Shown: piece by piece, positions 15,637 to 23,864 of the stretch
Layout: every line of letters begins with the position of its first letter
Numbering within the stretch: position 1 is the stretch's first letter
DNA from: Micromonospora globbae
GTDB lineage: Bacteria; Actinomycetota; Actinomycetes; Mycobacteriales; Micromonosporaceae
Reading direction: 5' to 3'
DNA length: 64,000 bases
Assembly: GCF_003610785.1 (NCBI RefSeq)
Contig: NZ_RAQQ01000018.1
Coordinates: 103,208 to 167,207, forward strand
The notes under the pieces: model-generated
Told to the model about the DNA's origin: nothing
Database searches by the model: none
The model's input: only the letters and a program-made list of their open reading frames with translations
Position numbers and translations under genes: made by a program

Positions 15637-16314
15637 GTGACCTTCTCGATCGCCGCACGCTGCCCGCGTACGGGCCAGCTCGGGGTGGGAGCCCTCACGG
15701 CCAGACCAGCGGTCGGCAAGCTGGTCGCGCACGTCCACGCCGACGGTGGCGCGGTGGCGACCCAGGCCACCCCCAACCCGTTCCTGGCCTACGACGGCCT
15801 GCCGCTGCTCCACGAGGGCCGCTCGCCGCAGGACGTCCTGACCGTGCTGCTGGCCCGGGATCCGGGTCGGGAGGTACGGCAGGTCGGCATGGTCGATCGC
15901 GAGGGACGCGCGTACGCCTTCACCGGCTCCCGTGCCCGGCACTGGGCCGGCCACCACACCGGGCCGGGTTACGCGGCGCAGGGCAACCGGCTGGTGGGCC
16001 CCGAGACCCTCGCGGAGATCGTCCGAGTGTTCGAGGAGAGCCGGGAACTCGACCTGGCCGAGCGGCTCGTGCTGGCCATCGAGGCCGGCGAGGAGGCCGG
16101 CGGTGACCGGCAGGGCGCACGGTCGGCGACCGTCACGGTGATCGGCGACGAGCCGTACCCGATCTGGGACGTGCGGGTCGACGACGCCGAGCATCCGGCG
16201 GCGGAACTGCGCCGGCTGCACGGCGTCTTCCGGGAGGAGGTGCTGCCGACCATCGAGCGGCTGCCCACCCGCGAGGACCCGATGGGCGAGGCCGCCCGGC
16301 AGGCGCTGGCGTAG
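15637..16314 (+). CDS. DUF1028 family protein (Ntn-hydrolase-like fold)
   Basis: A 225-residue protein of the DUF1028 family, whose members have an Ntn-hydrolase-like fold and no firmly established reaction. Family hallmarks are the start TFSIAARCPRTGQLGVGAL, the GAVATQATPNPF strand pair, RQVGMVDREGRAYAFTG and the GYAAQGNRLVGPETL loop. I chose the GTG giving VTFSIAAR because the family begins there. The ribosome site is weak, and the frame is open far upstream without conservation. It converges with the MFS transporter gene at 16,377. Confidence 0.85.
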   Translation: MTFSIAARCPRTGQLGVGALTARPAVGKLVAHVHADGGAVATQATPNPFLAYDGLPLLHEGRSPQDVLTVLLARDPGREVRQVGMVDREGRAYAFTGSRARHWAGHHTGPGYAAQGNRLVGPETLAEIVRVFEESRELDLAERLVLAIEAGEEAGGDRQGARSATVTVIGDEPYPIWDVRVDDAEHPAAELRRLHGVFREEVLPTIERLPTREDPMGEAARQALA

Positions 16315-16376
16315 CCGGGCGTCCCCGCTGGCGAAGCCGACGCGGTCCCGCGTCCGCTGCCGGGGCTCCGGCCGCG

Positions 16377-17648
16377 CTACCGCCCGGCAACCGTCTCCGG
16401 TCGGGCGCCGGGGGGCGCCGGCTCGCGGTCAGGCGCCGGCGCGACGTCCCGCCGGCGCGGTAGCAGCAGCGGGCTCGCCAGGATCAGCAACCCCGCGACC
16501 GTGATGGCGGTACGTGGGCTGGTGGCCGCGGCGAGCAGACCGCCGAGGGCGCTGAGGACGGCGATGGCGGCGCTGCTGCTGATCGACCAGGCCGTCAGGG
16601 TGCGGACGACGCGGTCCCGGGGCGTGTTCTCGAGCCGGTAGGTGGCCAGCACCGGGTTGTACAGGCTCATGTTGACGATGATCGCGAACTCGACGGCGAC
16701 CACCGTCACGAGGCCGACGACTCCAGGTTGGACGAAGGCGAGGCCGATCAGCCAGACCGCCCGCAGCGCGCCGACCGTCCGCAGCGTCCGGTGCCGGCCG
16801 TGCCGCGCCACTACCCGGCGGGCGAGGCGTGAGCCGATCAGCCCACCGACGCAGGGAAGGGCGAAGGCGAGGCTGTACTGCCACGGTGGAAACCCGAGTT
16901 CACGGAGCAGGAGTACGGCCAGCAACGGCTCGGTGGCCATGATGAGTCCGCTGACGAGCAGCTGGTTGAGGTAGAGCGCCCGCAGGCCGGGATGGGTCAG
17001 GAGGTGCCGCCAACCGTCGAGCAACTCACCGACCCGGACCCGGCTCGTCCCGGTGCGCCGCGGCCGGTCCTCCCTGCCCCGGATCGCGGCGATGCCCAGG
17101 GCGGAGAACAGGTAGCTGAACGCGTCCGCCAGCACGGTCGTCACCGGCCCGAACAGGCCGATGGCCGCGCCGCCCAGCGGTGGCCCGACCGCGATGGAAC
17201 TCCACGTCGTCGACTCGAACCGGGCGTTGGCCACGAGCAGGTCGTCCCGACGGACGAGCGTCTTGAGGTACGCGCCGCTGGCCGCGTTGAAGGCGATCTT
17301 GGCGGCGGCGACCACCGCCGAGACGACCAGCAACTGGACGAAACCGAGCAGCCCGAACGCGTACGCGATCGGGACCGTCATCATGACCGCGAACCGGACC
17401 ACGTCCATCGCGATCATCACCGGCCGATTGCGGCGGAACTCCACCCACGGCGCGAGCGGCACCGCGATGAGCGCGCCCACCGCCGGCCCCACCGCCGACA
17501 ACGCGGACACCTGAGCGGGACTGGCGTCCAACAGCAGCACGGCGATCAGCGGCAGGGCGCCGAACCCCAGCCCGGAGCCGTACGCGCTGACGGCGTAGGC
17601 CGCCCACAACCACCCGAACTGCCGGCCCAGGGACCTCCTCGCCACCAC
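16377..17648 (-). CDS. MFS transporter
   Basis: A 423-residue major facilitator with about 12 membrane segments, starting VARRSLGRQFGWLWAAYAVSAYG. Two adjacent GTG codons (17,648 and 17,645) follow a GGGGAGG box; either may be the start. The layout (short loops, HLLTHPGLRALYLNQ central region, C-terminal Pro/Arg-rich tail) is like EntS/drug-exporter type MFS proteins. The substrate is unknown. It is a single-gene unit converging with the DUF1028 gene. Confidence 0.88.
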   Translation of the reverse strand: MVARRSLGRQFGWLWAAYAVSAYGSGLGFGALPLIAVLLLDASPAQVSALSAVGPAVGALIAVPLAPWVEFRRNRPVMIAMDVVRFAVMMTVPIAYAFGLLGFVQLLVVSAVVAAAKIAFNAASGAYLKTLVRRDDLLVANARFESTTWSSIAVGPPLGGAAIGLFGPVTTVLADAFSYLFSALGIAAIRGREDRPRRTGTSRVRVGELLDGWRHLLTHPGLRALYLNQLLVSGLIMATEPLLAVLLLRELGFPPWQYSLAFALPCVGGLIGSRLARRVVARHGRHRTLRTVGALRAVWLIGLAFVQPGVVGLVTVVAVEFAIIVNMSLYNPVLATYRLENTPRDRVVRTLTAWSISSSAAIAVLSALGGLLAAATSPRTAITVAGLLILASPLLLPRRRDVAPAPDREPAPPGARPETVAGR

Positions 17649-17891
17649 AGCTCCGCCTCCCCGTACCGGCGCTCCCCCGGCGCTCCCCCGTGAACGGCAG
17701 CGATCGAAGCAAGGTCGCGGAGGCGGGATCAAACAACCGGACCGGCGGCGCGCCACAACCGCGCGTTGTACGCCCTGGCCAGCGGCCTTGGTCGACTCGA
17801 TGGCCTCGGCAATCACGGCCTCCTTGCCGGTAGCCCGGACACGTCTGCGAAACCGCCATCCGAGATCGAGCGGGGACCGAGTGGGCTCACG

Positions 17892-17935
17892 AAAGAAGCC
17901 CCTGACCAGCGTTCTCGCTGGTCAGGGGCTTCTTT
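17892..17935. terminator. Strong bidirectional terminator next to tRNA-Tyr
   Basis: A perfect 20-bp stem with a TTCT loop. The arms begin AAAGAAGCCCCTGACCAGCG and end in CTTCTTT, so a T-run follows the stem on either strand. It lies 7 bp beyond the 3' end of tRNA-Tyr and is almost certainly its terminator. Confidence 0.93.
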
Positions 17936-17942
17936 GTGCACC

Positions 17943-18026
17943 TGGTGGCGGGTAGAGGATTCGAACCTCTGTAGCTTTCGCGACGGATTTACAGTCCGCT
18001 CCCATTGGCCGCTCGGGCAACCCGCC
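17943..18026 (-). tRNA. trnY: tRNA-Tyr (anticodon GTA, CCA encoded)
   Basis: A class II tRNA with a long variable arm (CGCGAAAGCTACAG region). The acceptor is GGCGGGT/ACCCGCC with discriminator A, the anticodon loop is CTGTAAA and the T-loop TTCGAAT. The CCA end is encoded (included in the coordinates), unlike the other tRNAs of this window. Confidence 0.96.
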
Positions 18027-18065
18027 AGGGCGTATCACCGCGTCGGGGACGCGGCGACGGATGCA

Positions 18066-18096
18066 AGGATAGCGGCTCCCCCCGCCGCCGGTGCAA
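18066..18096 (-). promoter_or_regulatory. Candidate promoter of tRNA-Tyr
   Basis: On the minus strand TTGCAC (18096-18091) and TATCCT (18071-18066) match consensus well but are 19 bp apart, slightly long. The -10 lies about 40 bp upstream of the tRNA 5' end. Confidence 0.4.
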
Positions 18097-18175
18097 CCGG
18101 GTACGGTCAGGGGGTCGTACCGCTGGTCAGCGGGCGACGGCACGCCAGAAACCGCCGGACAGCAGGAGCATGAGC

Positions 18176-18670
18176 ATGGCAGCGAACCCGTCGTTCGACA
18201 TCGTGAGCAAGGTCGACCGGCAGGAGGTCGACAACGCCCTCCGCCAGGCGGAGAAGGAGCTCGCGACGCGGTTCGACTTCCGGGGGACGGGCGCCGAGAT
18301 CTCCTGGTCGGGCGAGGAGGCGGTCTCCCTCCAGGCCGAGACCGAGGAGCGCGTCCGGGCCGCGCTGGAGGTCTTCAAGGAGAAGCTGGTCAAGCGCAAC
18401 ATCTCGCTGAAGTCGCTGGACGCGGGTGACCCGCGGTCCTCCGGCAAGGTGTTCAAGATCGACTGCAAGATCATCCAGGGCATCGACTCGGACAAGGCGA
18501 AGGCGATCAGCAAGAAGATCCGCGACGAGGGCCCGAAGGGCGTCCAGGCGCAGATCCAGGGCGACCAGCTCCGCGTCACCGGCAAGAAGAAGGACGACCT
18601 CCAGGCCGTGATCGCGATGCTCAAGGGCGAGGACTTCGGCGTCGCCCTCCAGTTCACCAACTACCGGTAA
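18176..18670 (+). CDS. yajQ: YajQ family nucleotide-binding protein
   Basis: A 164-residue YajQ protein, the usual length, with FDIVSKVDRQEVDNALRQA at the start, ELATRFDFRGT, and the C-terminal QIQGDQLRVTGKKKDDLQ and FGVALQFTNYR. Members bind nucleotides; in some bacteria a YajQ protein is a cyclic-di-GMP effector. I chose the second of two ATG codons (MAANPSF), which is correctly spaced from an AGGAG box; the first is 6 bases earlier and too close to it. Given the GGDEF-EAL gene nearby a c-di-GMP link is possible but unproven. Confidence 0.95.
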   Translation: MAANPSFDIVSKVDRQEVDNALRQAEKELATRFDFRGTGAEISWSGEEAVSLQAETEERVRAALEVFKEKLVKRNISLKSLDAGDPRSSGKVFKIDCKIIQGIDSDKAKAISKKIRDEGPKGVQAQIQGDQLRVTGKKKDDLQAVIAMLKGEDFGVALQFTNYR

Positions 18671-19538
18671 AGCCGTCGCCGTCGTGGCCGGCCGGGGGCC
18701 TGTCACGGCAGATGTCGTCGCCGCTGGTCGTCGTACGTCACGTCTGTCCAGTGTCCGACCTGGCGGCGGCCTGGCCGAACCGCGTCCCGCAGCCCGTCCG
18801 CCGATCGAACCGGCCACGCCGGCGTGCGGGCGCCAGCCCACACGCCGGCCGTGCCGACGCCGACCCAGGTCACCGGACAGACGTGCGCACCCGGGCGTTC
18901 ACCGTCGTCGCCGATACCGGGACGGCCCTGACCTGTCGCGCATCATGACCGACCGCGCGCGGACGGCCGCATGGTGCAGTCCGCGGCGGGGCCACCGCGC
19001 ATCCCGTCCGGGCTGCGGCCAACGGCGCGCGCTCAGGAGCAGAGGCCGAACTGTGCTGGTGTGGTCGCGGGACGCGCGGGCGACCAGGGGCGTGGTGTCG
19101 AGGGACTCGCCGCCGGCGGTGACGCGGAACGTCCCGAGGTCGGGACAGCGGTGGGCGCAGCCGAGTGCGAGCAGGGGAAGCCGCGTGCGCCCGACGGTCC
19201 CGGGCAGCACGATACGAGGACGCGTAGACATGATCTTCTCCGAAGGGCCTGACGGAAGGCATGGGAAACGAACCGACGGCGACGTCGGCGACCGATGCGC
19301 GGGCACGGTGTCAGGTCTACGAAGCAGGCGGCGTCACGCGGGGTGAAGTCCTCTCGGGAGGGCGTCGGAGAAGAAGATCCAGCTCACGGTAGGGCGGAAC
19401 GAGCCGCGGCGGCCACCGGTTTAGTCCGCCGCCGCGCATCTGACGGCCCGTCGGGCCTCGCTGCCGTCACCGCAGGTCGGGCAGCCCACTGGATCACCGC
19501 CCGGACGTATCGTGGAGGCGCCGGGGAAGGGGGCGCCC
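18671..19538. other. Low-information region after yajQ
   Basis: About 870 bp with no recognised family. One weak minus-strand candidate gene (18,899-19,231) is listed separately. The rest contains open frames on both strands that are rich in Arg, Pro and Ala and lack ribosome sites. This may be decayed coding sequence or simply spacer; I see no repeats or mobile-element ends. Confidence 0.5.
18899..19231 (-). CDS. Hypothetical 110-residue protein (weak)
   Basis: Starts MSTRPRIVLPGTVGRTRLP with GGAGAA four bases before the ATG. Codons 7 to about 62 end almost only in G or C, as in real genes here, and give a reasonable sequence (GTFRVTAGGESLDTTPLVAR). After that codon use degrades and the tail is Arg-rich. 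It could be a small unknown gene, or a remnant whose real 3' part has been lost. I recognise no motif. Confidence 0.25.
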   Translation of the reverse strand: MSTRPRIVLPGTVGRTRLPLLALGCAHRCPDLGTFRVTAGGESLDTTPLVARASRDHTSTVRPLLLSARRWPQPGRDARWPRRGLHHAAVRARSVMMRDRSGPSRYRRRR

Positions 19539-19778
19539 GTGATCCCGACGTTGATCCTGTTCGGCCTCGTGGCCGGTCGCTGGTGGCGGCTGTCGCTCGC
19601 CGCCGCCGCGCTGCTCTGGCCCGTCCTGCTCGTCGCGACCGGGGCCATGGGCCTCGAACCGGGGCTGCTCGGCGCGTCGGCTCTCGCGCTCGCCAACACG
19701 GCCGTGGGCGTCGGTGTCCACCAGGCCCTCCGCTGGGTGGTCCGGGGCGTGCGCCGCCGACCGGCGTCGGGCACCTGA
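19539..19778 (+). CDS. Small membrane protein, unknown function
   Basis: A 79-residue protein starting with GTG (VIPTLILFGLVAGRWW) behind a GGGGAAGGGGG tract. It has two hydrophobic segments (about residues 2-33 with a short break, and 38-60) and a basic RRVRRRPASGT tail, suggesting two membrane passes with a cytosolic end. No family is recognised. It converges with the tiny membrane protein gene at 19,805. Confidence 0.55.
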   Translation: MIPTLILFGLVAGRWWRLSLAAAALLWPVLLVATGAMGLEPGLLGASALALANTAVGVGVHQALRWVVRGVRRRPASGT

Positions 19779-19804
19779 CGACACCAGCACCGCCGCGACC
19801 GCCG

Positions 19805-19900
19805 TCAGCGGTTGAAGATCAGCAGCAGCACCACCGTGAGGAGCGCGCTGATCAGCAGCGAGCCCAGGCATCCGACCCGGTTCGAGAAGAAGACGAACAC
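19805..19900 (-). CDS. 31-residue single-pass membrane microprotein
   Basis: The frame reads VFVFFSNRVGCLGSL, then a hydrophobic helix LISALLTVVLLLIF, and ends NR. It is too well formed to look like noise: a short aromatic/basic head, a GCLGS turn and one membrane helix. I have the impression of similar FFSNRxGCLGSL microproteins in other actinobacteria but cannot verify it here. The GTG start at 19,900 is a guess; a TTG about 27 bases upstream in the same frame, just after the MFS stop, is an alternative. It lies 36 bp downstream of the MFS gene and may be cotranscribed with it. Confidence 0.5.
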   Translation of the reverse strand: MFVFFSNRVGCLGSLLISALLTVVLLLIFNR

Positions 19901-19936
19901 GCCCGAGGGAGTACCCGACCCCGCCCGGGCCAACCG

Positions 19937-21190
19937 TCAGGCGGGAATGGGCTCCTCGACGCGTACGGCTCGGGCCTCCGCGCGGGCGATGGGCCCGGCG
20001 GGCAGCGCGGCGACCCCGGCCCCGACGGCGACCGCGGCGCCGGCGAAGAGGAACGCCCACGGCACGCCGCCGGCGTGGTCGACGATCACGCCGGCCACCG
20101 CACCGCCGGCCGCGCTCGCCGCCACGGACATGGTCACGACCCAGGTGTACGCCTCGTTCAGCATGCCGGCCGGGGCGATCCGCCCGACCAGGGTGTTCTC
20201 CAGCGTCAGCGCGGGCGCGATGGTCGCCCCGCCGACGATCAGCGCGGCGCCCAGCGCCAGCGGGTTGGGCATCACGGCGAAGACCACGAAGGTGCCCGCG
20301 AGCGCGGCGAGCAGCCGGGCGAACTGCCGGGTCATGTTGACGGCCGGCTTGCGTACGCCGAACCAGAACCCGCCGACCGCGCTGCCCACGCCCCAGACGG
20401 CCAGCAGGATGCCGGCGAGACTCTCCGCGTCGTCGGCGCGGTAGTTGCCGGCGAACGCCGGCACGATGACGCCGGCGGCGCCGAACGCGATGCCGAGACC
20501 GGCCACGCAGACGAGCAGGGCCGGGAAGCCGGCGACCCGCAGCGGGCCGAGCCCGCGGGCCTGGTGCTCGCGGGGGTGCGGCCGCCAGCCGCGCATCACC
20601 CGGCCGACGGCGACCGCCAGGGTGCCGACGAGCGTGACGAGCGCGGCGCCCAGCAGGGCGGCGGTCGCGTCGGCGACCAGGACGAAGCCGGCAACCAGCA
20701 GCGGACCGAGCACGAAGACGATCTCGAACAGCGAGGTCTCCGCCGCGAGCGCGGTGTTGCGCAGGTGGTACCGGCCGGACGCCGGGGACGTGAGGTCGTT
20801 CCAGGCGCCGCGGATCGCGGCCGTCAGCGGTGGGTAGGTGGCGCCGGCCACGGCGGCCGCCACGTAGATCGTCACGAGGCCGTCGGCGTGGCTGGCCAGC
20901 AGCAGCCCGACGAGGGCCAGCGGGTGGGCGACGGCGGTGACGACCAGCACCGGGCTGGGGCCGATCCGGTCGGCGACGCGCCCGGCGACGGGGCTCAGCG
21001 CGGCGCCGGCCACGGCGTAGATGCCGCCCGCCACGGCCGCGAGCGAGTACCGCCCCGTCACCTGTTCGACCACCAGCAGCAGCGCCAGCGGTGTCATGCC
21101 GATCCCGAGCCGACCGATGATGCCGGTCACCAGCAGCATCGGTGCGCCAGGAATCCGCCAGACGCCCAGATACTGGCGCAGCGCGGCCAC
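19937..21190 (-). CDS. MFS transporter
   Basis: A 417-residue major facilitator with 12 predicted membrane segments, starting with GTG (VAALRQYLGVWRIPGAPM) after a GGGAGG box 5 bases upstream. It carries the MFS loop-2/3 pattern (GRVADRIGPSPVLVV) and a long central loop (GWRPHPREHQARGLG). The N-terminal AALRQYLGVWRIP segment is typical of a group of uncharacterised actinobacterial MFS exporters. The substrate is unknown. Confidence 0.88.
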   Translation of the reverse strand: MAALRQYLGVWRIPGAPMLLVTGIIGRLGIGMTPLALLLVVEQVTGRYSLAAVAGGIYAVAGAALSPVAGRVADRIGPSPVLVVTAVAHPLALVGLLLASHADGLVTIYVAAAVAGATYPPLTAAIRGAWNDLTSPASGRYHLRNTALAAETSLFEIVFVLGPLLVAGFVLVADATAALLGAALVTLVGTLAVAVGRVMRGWRPHPREHQARGLGPLRVAGFPALLVCVAGLGIAFGAAGVIVPAFAGNYRADDAESLAGILLAVWGVGSAVGGFWFGVRKPAVNMTRQFARLLAALAGTFVVFAVMPNPLALGAALIVGGATIAPALTLENTLVGRIAPAGMLNEAYTWVVTMSVAASAAGGAVAGVIVDHAGGVPWAFLFAGAAVAVGAGVAALPAGPIARAEARAVRVEEPIPA

Positions 21191-21329
21191 ACGAACCTCC
21201 CGGGTGTAATGAGCGTGAGCTGCTTTCGACCCTAACGGTCGGGGCGCGTCCGGATGAAGCGGTTATTGCGGGCGACACAGCACCGCGCCCGGCACCGAGC
21301 GGTGCCGGGCGCGGTGGGACGGTCCGGGG

Positions 21330-22205
21330 TCAGCGCAGGTACTGGATCGGGCCGGTGTTGGCGGCCATCCGCTCCAGCCGGGCGACCCGGTCCTCCATCC
21401 GCGGGTGGGTGGAGAACAGCGCCGCGATGCCGCCACCCCGGAACGGGTTGGCGATCATGAGGTGCGCGGCGCTCGTCAGGTTGCCCTGTGCCGGCAGCGG
21501 GCGTCGGCTCGCCACGGCCTCGATCTTGCGCAGCGCGCTGGCCAGGGCCAGCGGGTCGCGGGTGAGCTGGGCGCCGGAGGCGTCCGCCTGGAACTCCCGG
21601 CTGCGGCTGATCGCCAGCTGGATGATCGTCGCGGCGATCGGGCCCAGGATGATCGTGAGCAGCAGCACGGCCGGGTTCGGGGCGTCCTCGTCGTCCCCGC
21701 CGGCCAGCGGGATGAACCACGCGATGTTCGCCAGCGTGGTGATGATGCCGGCCAGGCCGGCGGCCACGCTGGAGATGAGGATGTCCCGGTTGTAGACGTG
21801 GGACAGCTCGTGCCCGATCACACCGCGCAGCTCACGGTAGTCGAGGATCTCGGTGATGCCCTGCGTGACGCAGACCGCCGCGTGCTGCGGGTTACGTCCC
21901 GTCGCGAACGCGTTGGGCTGCGAGGTCGGGCTGACGTACAGCCGCGGCATCGGCTGCCGGGCCTCGGTCGCCAGTTCACGGACCATCCGGTACAGCTCGG
22001 GGAACTGTGCCTCGCTGACCGGTTGCGCCCGCATCGCCCGCAGGGCGAGCTTGTCGGAGTAGAAGTAGCTGATGCCGTTCATCAACAGCGAGATGATGAC
22101 GGCGATGACCAGTCCGCCACTGCCGCCGAACCAGTAGCCCACCGCGAGGATCAGCGCGGTGAGCAGGCCGAGCAACGCGGCGGTCTTGAGACGGTTGTGG
22201 TGCAC
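21330..22205 (-). CDS. htpX: HtpX-like membrane metalloprotease
   Basis: A 291-residue M48 family zinc protease in the plasma membrane, thought to clear misfolded membrane proteins. The GTG start (VHHNRLKTAALLGLLTAL) has a GAAGGAG box 5 bases upstream. Two N-terminal membrane helices, the zinc motif HELSH within GVIGHELSHVYNRDI, two more helices and the third-ligand region SREFQADASGA are all present. It is followed on the same strand, after 186 bp, by nothing related: the next gene in that direction is the MFS transporter. Confidence 0.93.
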   Translation of the reverse strand: MHHNRLKTAALLGLLTALILAVGYWFGGSGGLVIAVIISLLMNGISYFYSDKLALRAMRAQPVSEAQFPELYRMVRELATEARQPMPRLYVSPTSQPNAFATGRNPQHAAVCVTQGITEILDYRELRGVIGHELSHVYNRDILISSVAAGLAGIITTLANIAWFIPLAGGDDEDAPNPAVLLLTIILGPIAATIIQLAISRSREFQADASGAQLTRDPLALASALRKIEAVASRRPLPAQGNLTSAAHLMIANPFRGGGIAALFSTHPRMEDRVARLERMAANTGPIQYLR

Positions 22206-22391
22206 GATCACTCCTTCGGTGCACGGGTCGCCGGGACCCGTCGACCGGTTCAACAACCCGGTACCCGTCAACCATCCGCGATATGGCTGAGAATTGCCTG
22301 GGAGCGCGACCAGCAGCCGTTCAGCCAGTCGACAGGCATCGATCCGGTGGGCGCGGAGGCGGGTCCGGGCGGCCGGCGCCCGCGATGGCGC

Positions 22392-23864
22392 TCAGCGGGC
22401 GGTCAGGTCCAGGACGAGCTGCGGGGCGAAGCCGACCACCACGGCCACCACACTGGCCACGACCAGCACGGCGGCCGCACCCCGTCCCGCGCCCGGCGCG
22501 GACGCCGCACCCGCCCCGACCGGCGGGGCGTAGAGGCGGGCGGTCAGTCGCAGGTAGTAGGCCAGGCCGATGACCGCGTTGACCGCCACGACCAGCGCGA
22601 GCCAGCCCGCGCCGCCGTCCAGCAGCGAGCGGACGACCGTCACCTTGGCGAAGAGGCCGGCCAGGCCGGGCGGCAACCCGGCCAGCCCGATGAGGGCCAG
22701 CCCCAGGCCGGCGCCGAGCCAGGGGTGGCGGCGGGCCGCGCCGCGCAGGTCGTCCAGGGTGCCGCCGTCGGCGTCCGCGGGACGCAGGGCGGTCACCCCG
22801 GCGAACGCGGCGAGTTCCAGCAGGACGAACAAGACGGCGTACGCGAGGGCGGCCGCGTACGCGCCGGCGCGGGCCTCACCGGTGCGGCCGGCGGTGAGCG
22901 CCAGCGCGCCGAGCGGCGCGAGGATGTAGCCGGCCTGGGCCACCGACGACCAGGCGAGCAGCCGGACCGTCCGCCGCTGCCGCAGCGCCACGAGGTTGCC
23001 GACGGTCATCGTGAGCACCGCGAGCAGGGCCAGCACCGGGCCGGTGAGGTCGGCCGGCAGCGCGGCGGTCACCACGGCGAGCAGCGCCACCACGCCGCCG
23101 AGCTTCGACGCCGTCGAGAGGTACGCGGCGACGGGCAGCGGGGCGCCGTCGTACGTGGCCGGCGCCCAGGCGTGGAACGGCACGGCGGCGACCTTGAACG
23201 CCAGCCCGAGCAGCAGGAGCGTGGCCGCGGCGGCCGTGAGCGGCAGGTCGTGCAGGTCCGGCCGCTCGGCGAGGAGCGTGCCGAGCCGCCCCAGGTGCAG
23301 CTCGCCGGTGACCGCGTAGAGCAGCGCCGCGCCGAGCAGGCTCACGGTGGTGGCCACCACGCTGACGACGAAGAAGGTGATGGCCGCCTCGGCGCTCGCC
23401 AGGCTGCCGCGGCGCAGCCCGACCAGCACGTAGAGCGGCAGGGTGAGCGTCTCCAGCGCCACGATGAGCGTGATCAGGTCGCCGGCCGCGCCGAGCACGA
23501 CACCGCCGGTCATCGCGCAGGCCAGCAGGAAGCAGTACTCCCCCGCCGGCGCCCGCCCGGCCCGCAGGTGGCCGCCGGACAGCCCCAGCACCGCGAGGGT
23601 GAGCAGGGCGAACAGTGCACCGACCAGGGCGGCCCGGCCACCGAAGACGTACGAGCAGTCGGCCTCGACGCAGAACGTCCCCCGCTCGCCGCCCGCGCCC
23701 ACCAGGGCCGCGCCGGCGGCCGTGGCCAGCGCGCCGAGGCCCGCCACGGCCCGGGTCAGCCCGGGACGGGCCAGCATCAGGTCGGTGACCAGCACCAGGA
23801 CGGCGGTGGCGGCGGCCAGGTACGCCGGCAGCAGCGCCACGTGGTCGACGCTCTGGACGCTCAT
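22392..23864 (-). CDS. nuoN: NADH-quinone oxidoreductase subunit N
   Basis: A proton-pumping antiporter-like subunit of the complex I membrane arm, 490 residues and about 14 membrane helices. Conserved features include ALETLTLPLYVLVG, the lysine-bearing GLAFKVAAVPFHAWAPA and YLSTASKLGG. The ATG start overlaps the nuoM stop by 4 bp. It is the last gene of the nuoI-J-K-L-M-N run, in which every junction is a 4-bp overlap. Confidence 0.95.
   Translation of the reverse strand: MSVQSVDHVALLPAYLAAATAVLVLVTDLMLARPGLTRAVAGLGALATAAGAALVGAGGERGTFCVEADCSYVFGGRAALVGALFALLTLAVLGLSGGHLRAGRAPAGEYCFLLACAMTGGVVLGAAGDLITLIVALETLTLPLYVLVGLRRGSLASAEAAITFFVVSVVATTVSLLGAALLYAVTGELHLGRLGTLLAERPDLHDLPLTAAAATLLLLGLAFKVAAVPFHAWAPATYDGAPLPVAAYLSTASKLGGVVALLAVVTAALPADLTGPVLALLAVLTMTVGNLVALRQRRTVRLLAWSSVAQAGYILAPLGALALTAGRTGEARAGAYAAALAYAVLFVLLELAAFAGVTALRPADADGGTLDDLRGAARRHPWLGAGLGLALIGLAGLPPGLAGLFAKVTVVRSLLDGGAGWLALVVAVNAVIGLAYYLRLTARLYAPPVGAGAASAPGAGRGAAAVLVVASVVAVVVGFAPQLVLDLTAR

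Noticed and set aside
17892..18026. tRNA-Tyr with the adjacent long repeat as an integration (att) site.
   Set aside because: The repeat is a terminator hairpin, there is no integrase and no second copy of the tRNA 3' end in the window.
19494..21278. A ~594-codon minus-strand frame overlapping the MFS gene in another frame.
   Set aside because: Arg/Pro/Gly-rich out-of-frame shadow of the transporter.
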